From NCBI GenBank assembly GCA_003209795.1, contig QCPB01000011.1, forward strand, positions 1 through 38,090: DNA of 38,090 bases. The letters run 5' to 3'. Both the position numbers and the translations under genes were made by a program. Below the pieces are notes generated by a model. The model was not told where the DNA came from, did not search any database, and saw only the letters and a list, made by a program, of their open reading frames with translations. Source of the DNA: Prochlorococcus sp. AG-436-C05 (lineage in GTDB: Bacteria > Cyanobacteriota > Cyanobacteriia > PCC-6307 > Cyanobiaceae). This document shows positions 6,403 through 15,088 of this stretch, piece by piece (positions within the stretch are counted from its first letter, which is position 1; every line of letters begins with the position of its first letter).

Positions 6403-6669
6403 ATGTATCCAATTAATGATCGGGAATATCTAAAAATATGTGCAGAAATAGCAAAAATAATGAGTATTAGCTTGTCCTCTGCTAAAAAGAAAGTAGAAAT
6501 TAAGATTGCACAAAAAGGTTCGAAAACTATAGAAGAAAAAAGACAAGTTGCTCAAGATCTATTAAAAATATGCAAAAAAGATGAGGGACAAAAAATAAGT
6601 TCATCAAAAATACTTGATAAGCTAATGGAAACTCTAGATGATGAAGATAATTTTCTGACTGAAGATTGA
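6403..6669 (+). CDS. Small conserved-looking hypothetical protein, 88 aa
   Basis: This 88-residue, highly charged, helical protein begins MYPINDREYLKICAEIAKIM and continues with SLSSAKKKVEIKIAQKGSK, then VAQDLLKICKKD and an acidic tail (ETLDDEDNFLTED). No membrane segment, signal peptide or named motif is visible. It starts 33 bases after the LpxB-like stop on the same strand, so it may be co-transcribed with it, and is convergent with the RNase D-like gene four bases downstream. I cannot assign a function. Confidence 0.7.
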   Translation: MYPINDREYLKICAEIAKIMSISLSSAKKKVEIKIAQKGSKTIEEKRQVAQDLLKICKKDEGQKISSSKILDKLMETLDDEDNFLTED

Positions 6670-6672
6670 TTG

Positions 6673-7314
6673 CTAATGTTCAAAAATATTTGAGAATTTT
6701 AATATATCTAAATCAGCATGGACTGGAACAGTGTTAAAACATTTTTGAGCTAAATCCAGTCTACCTTCTCTTTTAAGAATGACTCTTAGTTTATGCATCG
6801 CTTCAATTAAATATCTAACGTCATTTGCAGCATAATCGACTTGATCACTTGTTAAATCTTCATCACGACCCCAATCACTGCTTTGTGAACTTTTGTCTAA
6901 TTCTATTCCTAAGAGTTCATTTATTAGGTCTTTTAATCCATGTTTATTTGTGTATGTTCTTGCTAATTTACTGGCTATTTTTGTACAAAAGATGTTCTTT
7001 GTATTAATTCCAAGGTTGCATTTAAGAGCCGCGACATCAAACCTTGCATAATGAAAAATTTTAATTATTTTTTCATCTTCAAATAAGTTTTGTAAATTAG
7101 GAGAAGAAGAAGTGTTAAGTTCAATTTTTATACAAGAAGTTAAGTTTAATTCATTAGATAGTTGGACTAAACATAATCTATCTCTCCCATGAATTAGTCC
7201 CATGGCTTCAGTATCCACTGCAATATATGATGAGGTTTTATAAAGATTATATAAATCGCTACTTATATCATTATGATAAATATTGATGTTTTTATTTTCT
7301 TCACTTTTCTCCAT
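6673..7314 (-). CDS. RNase D-like 3'-5' exonuclease (DEDDy)
   Basis: The protein is a stand-alone DEDDy exonuclease domain, as found at the N-terminus of ribonuclease D. Motif I is IAVDTEAMGL (Asp34, Glu36), motif II is FHYARFDVAAL (Asp93), and motif III is VDYAANDVRYL (Tyr161, Asp165). At 213 residues it lacks the HRDC domains of E. coli RNase D, which is usual for short cyanobacterial and alphaproteobacterial versions. It probably trims 3' ends of tRNA or other small RNAs. It is transcribed alone and is convergent with the 88-residue gene. Confidence 0.88.
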   Translation of the reverse strand: MEKSEENKNINIYHNDISSDLYNLYKTSSYIAVDTEAMGLIHGRDRLCLVQLSNELNLTSCIKIELNTSSSPNLQNLFEDEKIIKIFHYARFDVAALKCNLGINTKNIFCTKIASKLARTYTNKHGLKDLINELLGIELDKSSQSSDWGRDEDLTSDQVDYAANDVRYLIEAMHKLRVILKREGRLDLAQKCFNTVPVHADLDILKFSNIFEH

Positions 7315-7428
7315 AACTATTTAATATAGATCTATTAATTTTAACTTTAAATTATTTCGAAAAGTTTTTTATCAAAAGTATTTCTTACGTTTTAATATAT
7401 TTATTAATAGAAGAAACTTTAGAAAAAT

Positions 7429-7434
7429 TATAAT
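7429..7434 (+). promoter_or_regulatory. Candidate -10 box (TATAAT)
   Basis: TATAAT lies 48 bases upstream of the ATG at 7483 in the 168-base divergent gap. It is the best -10 match there, but the region is so AT-rich that chance occurrence cannot be excluded. Confidence 0.3.
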
Positions 7435-7482
7435 ATGATATAAGTTAAATTTTTATTATAGATTTATAGAGAAATTATATAA

Positions 7483-8040
7483 ATGTCTTATTCACTAAAT
7501 TCAACATTATTGCTGACAATACTTCTTGCAATAGGTTTATTTTTTTTCCTAAGAGCTTCTAGCAAGGATAGAACTACAGTTGTTGAAATTTCATCTTCAC
7601 AAAAACCAGTAAAAGTTTTAAATGATCTATATGAATGGCTTAATTTAAGGGGCTGGAAACAGATTGGTGGTGATTTTGATCAAAGAATTTTAATATTCAA
7701 GGGACAGGTTGTTTCTAGTAAATTCTTAGCAATCTTTTTAGGAATTCTTGGTGGATTTGGATCTTGTGCCTTGGGATTAGTAATTATTCAAATTTATCCC
7801 GCATTGGGCTGGTGGCCAATTCTTTTGGGATTTATTGGAGGTCCTTTATCAGGAATGGTTTATTTCAAAAGATCAGCTAGAGAGGAAAAGTTTGAGTTGA
7901 GATTGATAAATAAAGATGATGATATGATGACTTTTATGAGATTAAGAGCCCATAGAGATGAATTAATATCTCTTGAAAATGAACTAGGCGATAGGCTGGA
8001 GTTGAAAAGTGATGGTTCTTTATTTAAAACTCCTATTTAA
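7483..8040 (+). CDS. CCB-type cofactor assembly of complex C (cytochrome b6f) family protein
   Basis: I place this 185-residue membrane protein in the CCB/DUF3529-type family (cofactor assembly of complex C subunit B), from its overall pattern. Plant and algal CCB proteins help attach haem c_n to cytochrome b6. Visible are an N-terminal span (STLLLTILLAIGLFFFLRAS) followed by a charged KDRTTVVEI segment, a soluble part with YEWLNLRGWKQIGGDF, and two further spans (about FLAIFLGILGGFGSCALGLVI and WWPILLGFIGGPLSGMVYF). The C-terminal domain is acidic and ends DRLELKSDGS. The thylakoid is the expected location. The family call is from memory; the three-span topology is seen. Confidence 0.6.
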   Translation: MSYSLNSTLLLTILLAIGLFFFLRASSKDRTTVVEISSSQKPVKVLNDLYEWLNLRGWKQIGGDFDQRILIFKGQVVSSKFLAIFLGILGGFGSCALGLVIIQIYPALGWWPILLGFIGGPLSGMVYFKRSAREEKFELRLINKDDDMMTFMRLRAHRDELISLENELGDRLELKSDGSLFKTPI

Positions 8041-8070
8041 AAATTTTTAATTTAGAATTTTAATATAGTT

Positions 8071-9099
8071 TTAATCGAAAATATTATTTTCTAAACAGAA
8101 TTTTTCTAAGCTCTTATCGTTTTGCCAATCTTGTGGTTTTGTAAAAATTGAAGTTAGAAAATCTTCTCTGGAGTCTTTTTTAGCCTTATATCCATATTCC
8201 CATCGAGCTAAAGGGGGTAAGGACATTAATATAGACTCAGTTCTGCCATTGGTTTGTAATCCAAAAATTGTTCCTCTATCCCAAACCAAATTAAATTCCA
8301 CATATCTTCCTCTTCTATAAAGTTGGAATTCTCTTTCTTCTTTTGTAAACTCTTGCTTAACCCTTTTTTCAATTATTGGTAGATATGCAGGAAGAAATGC
8401 ATTCCCACAATTTTCTGCTAAACAGAATAAATTATCCCAATTTAATTTTGAATCCCCAACATCTTTTGAGGTTTGAAAGGCTATACCGTTTTTATTATTT
8501 CCTTTATAAATACTTCCAGAACCATCTTGATAATCATAAAAAATACCTCCAATTCCTCTTGATTCATTTCTATGTTTTAAAAAGAAATATTCATCACACC
8601 ATGGTTTGAAAACTTTGTGTAAATCTTGATCAACTTTGTCACAGGCTTTTTTATGTTCTTCATGAAAATGTCTTACATCAGAAAGATAAGGGTAATAGGG
8701 TGTAAGATCTGCACCTCCCCCAAACCACCAAACTGGACCAGCTTCAAAGTAACGGTAATTAAGATGGACTGTTGGTATAAAAGGATTTCTGGGGTGTAAT
8801 ACCATTGAAGTCCCAGTAGCAAACCATTCATGTCCTTTAGCTTCTGGCCTTTGAGAAATTATTGATTGTGGTAATTCTTTGCCGTGTACTTCAGAGAAAT
8901 TCACTCCAGCCTGTTCAAATATGGAACCATTTTTTAAGACTCTTGATCTTCCACCACCACCCTCGTCTCTTTGCCATGATTCTTCAATAAATTTTCCTTT
9001 ACCGTCAGCAATTTCAAGGCCTTCACAAATGTTATCTTGCAATTTTAATAAGAGATTTTTAGTTTTATCTCTTGAGTTCTTAGGAGGTTCTTTAAACAT
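8071..9099 (-). CDS. hemF: Oxygen-dependent coproporphyrinogen III oxidase
   Basis: HemF performs the aerobic oxidative decarboxylation of coproporphyrinogen III to protoporphyrinogen IX for haem and chlorophyll. The signature is complete: [57 protein letters not shown], then [10 protein letters not shown] and [18 protein letters not shown]. The 342-residue length is normal. The ATG at 9099 fits family starts. The gene is monocistronic, convergent with the CCB-like gene and divergent from the Mrp gene across a 161-base gap with a GC-richer inverted repeat. Confidence 0.97.
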   Translation of the reverse strand: MFKEPPKNSRDKTKNLLLKLQDNICEGLEIADGKGKFIEESWQRDEGGGGRSRVLKNGSIFEQAGVNFSEVHGKELPQSIISQRPEAKGHEWFATGTSMVLHPRNPFIPTVHLNYRYFEAGPVWWFGGGADLTPYYPYLSDVRHFHEEHKKACDKVDQDLHKVFKPWCDEYFFLKHRNESRGIGGIFYDYQDGSGSIYKGNNKNGIAFQTSKDVGDSKLNWDNLFCLAENCGNAFLPAYLPIIEKRVKQEFTKEEREFQLYRRGRYVEFNLVWDRGTIFGLQTNGRTESILMSLPPLARWEYGYKAKKDSREDFLTSIFTKPQDWQNDKSLEKFCLENNIFD

Positions 9100-9148
9100 C
9101 TAATTTCTTAAATTATAGAAGAATTAAATTTTTATGTTAATTATTATT

Positions 9149-9177
9149 TTCCCTTTATAATTTCCTTTAAAGGGGAA
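9149..9177. repeat. Inverted repeat between hemF and the Mrp gene
   Basis: TTCCCTTTA (9149-9157) faces TAAAGGGGAA (9168-9177), nine pairs with one extra G, around a 10-base spacer. It contains one of the few G/C runs in this AT-rich divergent gap. It may be an operator for one or both genes, or a leader hairpin. Confidence 0.4.
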
Positions 9178-9260
9178 TTATTTCCTATTATTTGATAGTT
9201 CGACATAGTTCTTAATCTTTTAAAGCGTCGACTAGCATGTAAAAACAATCGAAAACTTTA

Positions 9261-10328
9261 ATGACCACAATAGAAGATGCGAATTATGCATTATCAAAGA
9301 TTATAGATTCTGGATCAAAGAAGAATGTAATTGAATTAGCATGGATTAAAAATGTAAGGGTAATCATACCAAGAGCAATCGTCACACTCTCCTTGCCATC
9401 ATTTGCTAATTCTCAGAGAGAGAGAATTGTCAAAGATGTCAGAAATACGCTTCTTAATTTTGAAGATATCAATGATGTACAAATAGAACTTGATAATAAC
9501 CCTGCTCAATCAAAATCTCCAAGTGAAAATAATGTTACTGATTTAAAGAATATAGAGGGTATTAAACATATTATCGCTGTAAGTAGTGGCAAAGGAGGGG
9601 TAGGTAAAAGTACAATCGCAGTAAATATTGCATGTTCTTTAGCTAAATTAGGATTAAAAACTGGTTTATTGGATGCTGATATATATGGGCCTAACACTCC
9701 TTCGATGTTGGGTGTTTCAGAAGAGAATCCAAAAGTTACAGATGGTATTGGCAATGAACAGAGATTAATACCAATTAACAAATATGGTATTTCATTAGTA
9801 TCAATGGGTTTTCTTATAGAAGAAGGTCAACCTGTTATTTGGCGAGGACCAATGTTAAATAGCATAATACGTCAATTCCTTTATCAAGTTGAATGGAATA
9901 ACCTTGATTTTTTAGTGATCGATTTACCTCCAGGCACAGGTGATGCTCAAATATCATTAGCACAATCTGTACCTATTTCTGGAGCAATTGTTGTTACAAC
10001 TCCTCAGCAAGTTTCTTTGCAAGATTCAAGAAGGGGATTAGCAATGTTTAGGCAACTTGGTGTTCCCTTGTTGGGTATCGTAGAAAATATGTCGGTATTT
10101 ATTCCGCCGGATATGCCTAATAAGAAATATGAAATCTTTGGTAAAGGGGGTGGAAAGATCTTAGCTGAAGAAAATAATTTACAATTACTTGCTCAAATTC
10201 CTATTGAAATTCCTCTTGTTGATGAGAGTAATAAAGGAATACCTATTTCATTAAGTCAACCAAATAAAGAGAGTTCTATGAAATTTAAAAAATTGGCTCA
10301 ATTGATAAAAAATCAATTTGTTAATTAA
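9261..10328 (+). CDS. Mrp/ApbC-family Fe-S cluster carrier ATPase
   Basis: Mrp/ApbC/Nbp35-type P-loop ATPases carry and deliver Fe-S clusters. Residues 1-75 form the N-terminal MIP18-type (DUF59) domain, and the deviant Walker A VSSGKGGVGKSTIA sits at about residues 108-120. It is followed by LLDADIYGPNTPSML, the switch DLPPGTGDAQIS and VENMSVF. Canonical Mrp proteins have a CxxC near the C-terminus; here that region reads PPDMPNKKYEIFGKGGG without cysteines, so cluster binding may differ. At 355 residues it is full length. It starts 161 bases from hemF, whose pathway does not itself need this protein, and is followed after six bases by rodA. Confidence 0.93.
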   Translation: MTTIEDANYALSKIIDSGSKKNVIELAWIKNVRVIIPRAIVTLSLPSFANSQRERIVKDVRNTLLNFEDINDVQIELDNNPAQSKSPSENNVTDLKNIEGIKHIIAVSSGKGGVGKSTIAVNIACSLAKLGLKTGLLDADIYGPNTPSMLGVSEENPKVTDGIGNEQRLIPINKYGISLVSMGFLIEEGQPVIWRGPMLNSIIRQFLYQVEWNNLDFLVIDLPPGTGDAQISLAQSVPISGAIVVTTPQQVSLQDSRRGLAMFRQLGVPLLGIVENMSVFIPPDMPNKKYEIFGKGGGKILAEENNLQLLAQIPIEIPLVDESNKGIPISLSQPNKESSMKFKKLAQLIKNQFVN

Positions 10329-10334
10329 CAATTA

Positions 10335-11606
10335 ATGCTCAAAGAAATATCTTTATTTAGTAAAAGACAATTTTTTCAAAAGAAAGAAAATTCAATAAGA
10401 AGATATTTATTATCTCCACTTCTTTTGATCCCTTTATCTTTAGTAGTTATTTCTAGTGTTTTAATAAAAAGTATACAAAGAGATTTTTTAGTATCTGATT
10501 TTTTAAGCCATCTTTTGACTGGTATTTTTGGTTATTTTATAGCGTTTCTTATTTCATACGTACCTTTAGATAGATTGAAAAGGTATTTGATACCTTTTTA
10601 TTTTTTCTCTTTAATATCATTATCGCTTATATATTTTTTCGGAATCTCAGTCTATGGAGCTCAAAGATGGCTTAGCTTGGGAATTTTCTCTTTTCAGCCT
10701 TCAGAAGTCGCTAAATTAAGCACAATCCTAACTCTTGCTTTAGTCCTTGATAGAAAAATAATTTCGAAAGTAAATGATTTAGTATTACCTTTTTTTATTG
10801 TTATTATCCCATGGTTATTAATATTTTTTCAACCTGATTTGGGTACATCTTTAGTCTTGATAGTTTTTACTTTTGTAATGCTCTATTGGTCTCAAATGCC
10901 CATAGAGTGGATACTAATTGTAGTTTTCTGTATTGCTACGGCAATTTTATATTTTGTTTCAATACATTTTCTTATTTTTTGGATCCCATTTATTGGCTAC
11001 TTAGCTTATAGATCCTCACAAAAGAAAATTATTTTTTCAAGTTTGGCAATTTCGCTTCATTTATTAGTGGCAAAATTGACACCAATTTTGTGGAAATTCG
11101 GTTTAAAAGATTATCAAAAAGACAGATTGATTTTATTCTTAGATCCTGGTAGAGATCCATTAGGTGGTGGATATCATTTATTGCAAAGTAAAATAGCAAT
11201 TGGTTCTGGAGGCTTTTGGGGTTCTGGTTTATTAAGAGGTAAACTTACTTATTTGCAATTTATACCTGAGCAACATACAGATTTTATTTTTAGTGCGTTA
11301 GGAGAAGAATTAGGATTCTTTGGTTGTATACTCATTTTATTTTTATTTTTTGTTTTGATTTGGCAACTTATTGAAATTGCTAAAAATGCTAGAACTAATT
11401 TTGAGTCATTAATAGTTATTGGGGTCGCTTCAACTTTCTTATTCCAAATAATTATTAATTTATTTATGACTATTGGATTAGGCCCAGTGACTGGCATTCC
11501 TCTACCTTTTATGAGTTATGGCAGAACTTCTTTGCTGATTAATTTTATATCTATTGGACTTGCGTTATCTATATTCAAACGCTCTAGATCATTAAGAAAT
11601 CCATGA
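10335..11606 (+). CDS. rodA: Rod shape-determining SEDS glycosyltransferase RodA
   Basis: RodA is a SEDS-family peptidoglycan glycosyltransferase working with a class B PBP in lateral wall growth. The 423-residue protein is almost entirely membrane spans. The family motifs are present: YGAQRWLSLGIFSFQPSE, then QPDLGTSLVL, the extracellular loop LDPGRDPLGGGYHLLQSKIAIGSG cut by the usual spacing, QFIPEQHTDFIFSALGEELG, and the terminal GIPLPFMSYGRTSLL. It follows the Mrp gene by six bases and overlaps the histidine kinase start as ATGA. Confidence 0.93.
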   Translation: MLKEISLFSKRQFFQKKENSIRRYLLSPLLLIPLSLVVISSVLIKSIQRDFLVSDFLSHLLTGIFGYFIAFLISYVPLDRLKRYLIPFYFFSLISLSLIYFFGISVYGAQRWLSLGIFSFQPSEVAKLSTILTLALVLDRKIISKVNDLVLPFFIVIIPWLLIFFQPDLGTSLVLIVFTFVMLYWSQMPIEWILIVVFCIATAILYFVSIHFLIFWIPFIGYLAYRSSQKKIIFSSLAISLHLLVAKLTPILWKFGLKDYQKDRLILFLDPGRDPLGGGYHLLQSKIAIGSGGFWGSGLLRGKLTYLQFIPEQHTDFIFSALGEELGFFGCILILFLFFVLIWQLIEIAKNARTNFESLIVIGVASTFLFQIIINLFMTIGLGPVTGIPLPFMSYGRTSLLINFISIGLALSIFKRSRSLRNP

Positions 11607-12967
11607 AGTCAACAATTACGATAAAAAAAATTCAAGATTTTCTGCTTAAAGGATTTCAAACTATATATGTTGATGATGATACTTCAAGGCGTATGTGGTG
11701 GGCATCCTTAGAAGTTGTTCAAAAAGAGTTTCTTTCTCAACATTATTATGAGGGTGGTATATGGGTTTCCTCCCCTTTGCCAGCGCTTAATGAAAAAAAA
11801 TTTTTTACTAAACTAAAAGGTTGGTTATGGTCACCAGAAGGATTTCCATATTTTAAAAAAGAGAATGCTGGCTTTTTACCAGGGCAGAACTCTAAGACAA
11901 TTAAAGATGATTATGATTTTATTAGTCATTACAAAGTCTTAAATCTTGATCCCCAAGATGGTTATGAACCTTTTTTGATGATTATTACTCCAAATTTTCA
12001 ATGCGTTCTAACAGTCGCTGGAGAAAAAGATCAGAAGATTTTATTGATGCGATGTGATGAAGAGAGCTTAAAAACTGTTATTGAATTAATTAATGCAAAG
12101 TTTAATCAAGAAAATTACGATGAAGGTATTAAGTTTCGCAATGCAATCAATAACTTAGGAGAACTTAATTTCAATGATCAATTTGCAAAAAACTTTTGGC
12201 CAAGTTTGTCAGCTAAATTGTCTAAATTGATTCCTAATTTAACTGTTAAGAATTCTATTAAAAATGATAATAAAACTGTTCAAATAACAGAAGCAAAATT
12301 GTTAAAGGCAATTTCTCATGAAGTGAGGACCCCTTTAGCAACTATAAGAACACTAATAAGTTCTACTTTAAGAAAATATAATATGGATGAATCAATGCGT
12401 AATCGTCTAATTCAGATAGATAATGAGTGCAACGAACAAATTGATAGATTTGGCCTAATTTTCAATGCCGCAGAACTTGTAAGTAATGAAACATCTCCTC
12501 TAAATCAACTTGCAAAAATAAATTTATCTGAAATCTTCAACAAATTAACTCCAGTTTGGAGAAAACAACTTAGTCGTCGTGGAATATTACTTAAAATTGA
12601 TATTCCTAGCCAGCTGCCTGAAATTTTGAGTGACTCTGGAAAATTAGAATTAATGTTAAGAGGACTAATTGATAAAAATACTAGAGGGTTAAAAGAGGGA
12701 AGTACATTGATTTTAGAATTGCGCCCAGCTGGTCAGAAACTTAAACTTCAACTAAAAGTACAAAAATTGGATAGTAGTAAAAATGAGATATCTAGAAAGG
12801 AAAATGGATCTGATATTGGTCCAGTACTAAATTGGAATCCTCAAACAGGAAGTTTACAATTAAGTCAAATTGCGACTCAAAAGTTACTAGCTAGCTTGGG
12901 TGGATATGTTACGCAAAGGCGAGATGCTGGGTTGACAGTTTTTTTCCCGATTTCGGATTCAAAATGA
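11603..12967 (+). CDS. Soluble sensor histidine kinase with degenerate ATP-binding domain
   Basis: The 454-residue protein has no membrane segment. The N-terminal 200 residues are an unassigned sensory region (SRRMWWASLEVVQKEFLSQ, GIWVSSPLPAL, LTVAGEKDQKILLMRCDEE). The H-box at about residue 239 is intact (KAISHEVRTPLATIRTL). The ATPase part is unusual: the N-box RNLLDNA equivalent reads RGLIDKNT, the G1 region reads DIGPVLNW, and G2 is TGSLQLSQIATQKLL. The usual Asn and second Gly are therefore missing or displaced. It is translationally coupled to rodA by ATGA. No response regulator lies nearby. It could be a divergent kinase or a pseudokinase/phosphatase. Confidence 0.8.
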   Translation: MKSTITIKKIQDFLLKGFQTIYVDDDTSRRMWWASLEVVQKEFLSQHYYEGGIWVSSPLPALNEKKFFTKLKGWLWSPEGFPYFKKENAGFLPGQNSKTIKDDYDFISHYKVLNLDPQDGYEPFLMIITPNFQCVLTVAGEKDQKILLMRCDEESLKTVIELINAKFNQENYDEGIKFRNAINNLGELNFNDQFAKNFWPSLSAKLSKLIPNLTVKNSIKNDNKTVQITEAKLLKAISHEVRTPLATIRTLISSTLRKYNMDESMRNRLIQIDNECNEQIDRFGLIFNAAELVSNETSPLNQLAKINLSEIFNKLTPVWRKQLSRRGILLKIDIPSQLPEILSDSGKLELMLRGLIDKNTRGLKEGSTLILELRPAGQKLKLQLKVQKLDSSKNEISRKENGSDIGPVLNWNPQTGSLQLSQIATQKLLASLGGYVTQRRDAGLTVFFPISDSK

Positions 12968-13060
12968 TAAGGAAAATGAAATATTTTTTTTAAATTTATT
13001 AAATAATGTAGAAACTTTTCTAATAATTCGGAGATTTGTAAAATAGTAATGCTAGTTTCT

Positions 13061-13070
13061 TATTATAAAT
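13061..13070 (+). promoter_or_regulatory. Candidate psaD -10 region
   Basis: TATTATAAAT lies 16 bases upstream of the psaD ATG, giving two overlapping -10-like hexamers. This would make a very short leader. Evidence is sequence similarity and position only. Confidence 0.25.
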
Positions 13071-13085
13071 AACTTAAAAATTAGG

Positions 13086-13508
13086 ATGACTGAAACTTTA
13101 GTTGGTCAATTTCCAAAGCATATAGGTAGTACTGGGGGGTTATTAAACTCAGCAGAAACTGAAGAAAAATATGCAATAGTATGGAATAGTTCCCAAGAAC
13201 AAGCATTTGAATTACCTACTGGTGGTGCAGCTGTAATGCATGAAGGGGATAATTTAATGTATTTTGCAAGAAAGGAACAATGTCTTGCACTAGGCACACA
13301 ATTAAGAGGTTTCAAACCTAGAATTGAAGACTTTAAAATTTATAGAGTTTTTCCTGGTGGAGATATTGAGTATTTACATCCTAAAGATGGAGTATTTCCT
13401 GAAAAAGTTAATGAGGGTAGAGAGATAGTTGGCCATAACCCAAGAAGGATAGGCGAGAATCCTAATCCTGCGGGTTTGAAGTTTACAACTAAAAAAACTT
13501 TTGAATAA
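13086..13508 (+). CDS. psaD: Photosystem I subunit II (ferredoxin docking)
   Basis: PsaD is the stromal-side PSI subunit that docks ferredoxin on the cytoplasmic face of the thylakoid. The 140-residue protein has the conserved [17 protein letters not shown] start, [32 protein letters not shown], the [30 protein letters not shown] block cut here for length, and the basic tail ending KFTTKKTFE. Its length matches the family, with no transit extension. It is followed after 60 bases by trpE, a neighbourhood typical of marine picocyanobacteria. Confidence 0.98.
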   Translation: MTETLVGQFPKHIGSTGGLLNSAETEEKYAIVWNSSQEQAFELPTGGAAVMHEGDNLMYFARKEQCLALGTQLRGFKPRIEDFKIYRVFPGGDIEYLHPKDGVFPEKVNEGREIVGHNPRRIGENPNPAGLKFTTKKTFE

Positions 13509-13567
13509 ATTTCCAAAAGTTGATATAAAAGAAAAACTTATTTATAATTCGGACTGACATTATTGAT

Positions 13568-15088
13568 ATGATCAGTTCTAATAAGGAGAGTTTCTTAAAG
13601 GCTTACGAAGATGGGAAGAATTTTATACCTATCACTCAAACATGGCCTGCAGATTTAGAAACTCCTCTATCAACATGGTTAAAATTATCTGAAAAGGATT
13701 CACATGGAGTTTTTCTTGAATCAGTTGAGGGTGGAGAAAATTTAGGTAGATGGAGTATTGTTGCCACAAAGCCACTTTGGGAAGCAGTATGTTATGGCGA
13801 GGAAATAGTTAAAACTTGGAATAATGGTAAAACTGAAATCCATAATGGAGATCCCTTTAAAATCTTGAGGGATTGGACACAGGAATATAAATCATTTAGT
13901 CTTAATGATTTGCCATCTGTTGGACAATTATATGGTTCTTGGGGTTATGAATTAATAAATCGAATTGAGCCTAGCGTAAAAATCAATCATATAGATTCGA
14001 AAGATATTCCTTATGGATCTTGGATGTTTTTTGATCAATTAGTAATTTTTGATCAAATAAAAAGATGTATAACCGCAGTAAAATATGCTGATATAGATTC
14101 TTCAGGAGGTCTTTCGCTTGAAGAAATTTATCAAGAATCTATAAGTAAAATCAATCAAATTAGAAATTTAATGAGGGTTCCTCTAAAAGAAACAGAGTTT
14201 TTAGATTGGAATGAAAATGAGCATATTAATTTTAATTTTACAAGTAATTGGGAGAAACAGGAGTTTGAAAATGCAGTACTCTCTGCAAAGGAATTTATAA
14301 GAAAAGGAGATATCTTCCAAATTGTTCTCAGTCAGAGATTTCAATCGAATGTTAATAATGATCCTTTTAATTTATATAGAAGTTTAAGGATGGTTAATCC
14401 ATCTCCTTATATGGCTTTTTTTGATTTTGGTTCTTGGTATCTCATAGGTTCTAGCCCAGAAGTTATGGTTAAAGCTGAGAAAAACAAAAATAATCAAATC
14501 GTAGCGAGCTTAAGACCAATTGCTGGTACTAGACCTAGAGGAAAAGATACACAACAAGATCTACAATTAGAAAAAGATTTATTAAATGATCCAAAAGAGA
14601 TAGCTGAGCATGTAATGCTGATAGATCTTGGAAGAAACGATTTGGGAAGAGTTTGTGAAGTTGGCACTGTAGAGGTCAAAGATTTAATGGTTATTGAAAA
14701 ATATTCACATGTTATGCACATCGTCAGTGAGGTTGAAGGGATCTTAAAAAACAACACTGATGTATGGGATTTGCTAAAAGCATGTTTTCCCGCTGGTACA
14801 GTAACTGGGGCACCCAAAATAAGAGCTATGCAATTGATAAATAGCTTCGAAAAAGATGCAAGAGGAGCGTATGCAGGTGTTTATGGATCTATAGATATTA
14901 ATGGTGCATTAAATACGGCAATTACAATAAGAACCATGATTGTTACTCCTTCAGGTAAGGATTCATATAATGTTTCAGTTCAAGCTGGAGCAGGAATAGT
15001 TGCAGATTCTTCTCCTGAAAGTGAATATCAAGAGACTATTAATAAAGCCAAAGGAATTTTCAAAGCTTTATCTTGTTTGGATAAATAA
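13568..15088 (+). CDS. trpE: Anthranilate synthase component I
   Basis: TrpE converts chorismate to anthranilate using ammonia from TrpG. The 506-residue protein shows the N-terminal feedback motif variant FLESVEGG, and catalytic blocks RKGDIFQIVLSQRF, LIGSSPEVMVK, RPIAGTRPRG, LIDLGRNDLGRV, the PAGTVTGAPKIRAM loop and GAYAGVYGSID. No trpG lies in the window and there is no TrpG fusion. I see no Trp-codon leader peptide upstream. The stop is directly followed by the gshA ATG with no spacer, so the two are likely co-translated. Confidence 0.97.
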   Translation: MISSNKESFLKAYEDGKNFIPITQTWPADLETPLSTWLKLSEKDSHGVFLESVEGGENLGRWSIVATKPLWEAVCYGEEIVKTWNNGKTEIHNGDPFKILRDWTQEYKSFSLNDLPSVGQLYGSWGYELINRIEPSVKINHIDSKDIPYGSWMFFDQLVIFDQIKRCITAVKYADIDSSGGLSLEEIYQESISKINQIRNLMRVPLKETEFLDWNENEHINFNFTSNWEKQEFENAVLSAKEFIRKGDIFQIVLSQRFQSNVNNDPFNLYRSLRMVNPSPYMAFFDFGSWYLIGSSPEVMVKAEKNKNNQIVASLRPIAGTRPRGKDTQQDLQLEKDLLNDPKEIAEHVMLIDLGRNDLGRVCEVGTVEVKDLMVIEKYSHVMHIVSEVEGILKNNTDVWDLLKACFPAGTVTGAPKIRAMQLINSFEKDARGAYAGVYGSIDINGALNTAITIRTMIVTPSGKDSYNVSVQAGAGIVADSSPESEYQETINKAKGIFKALSCLDK

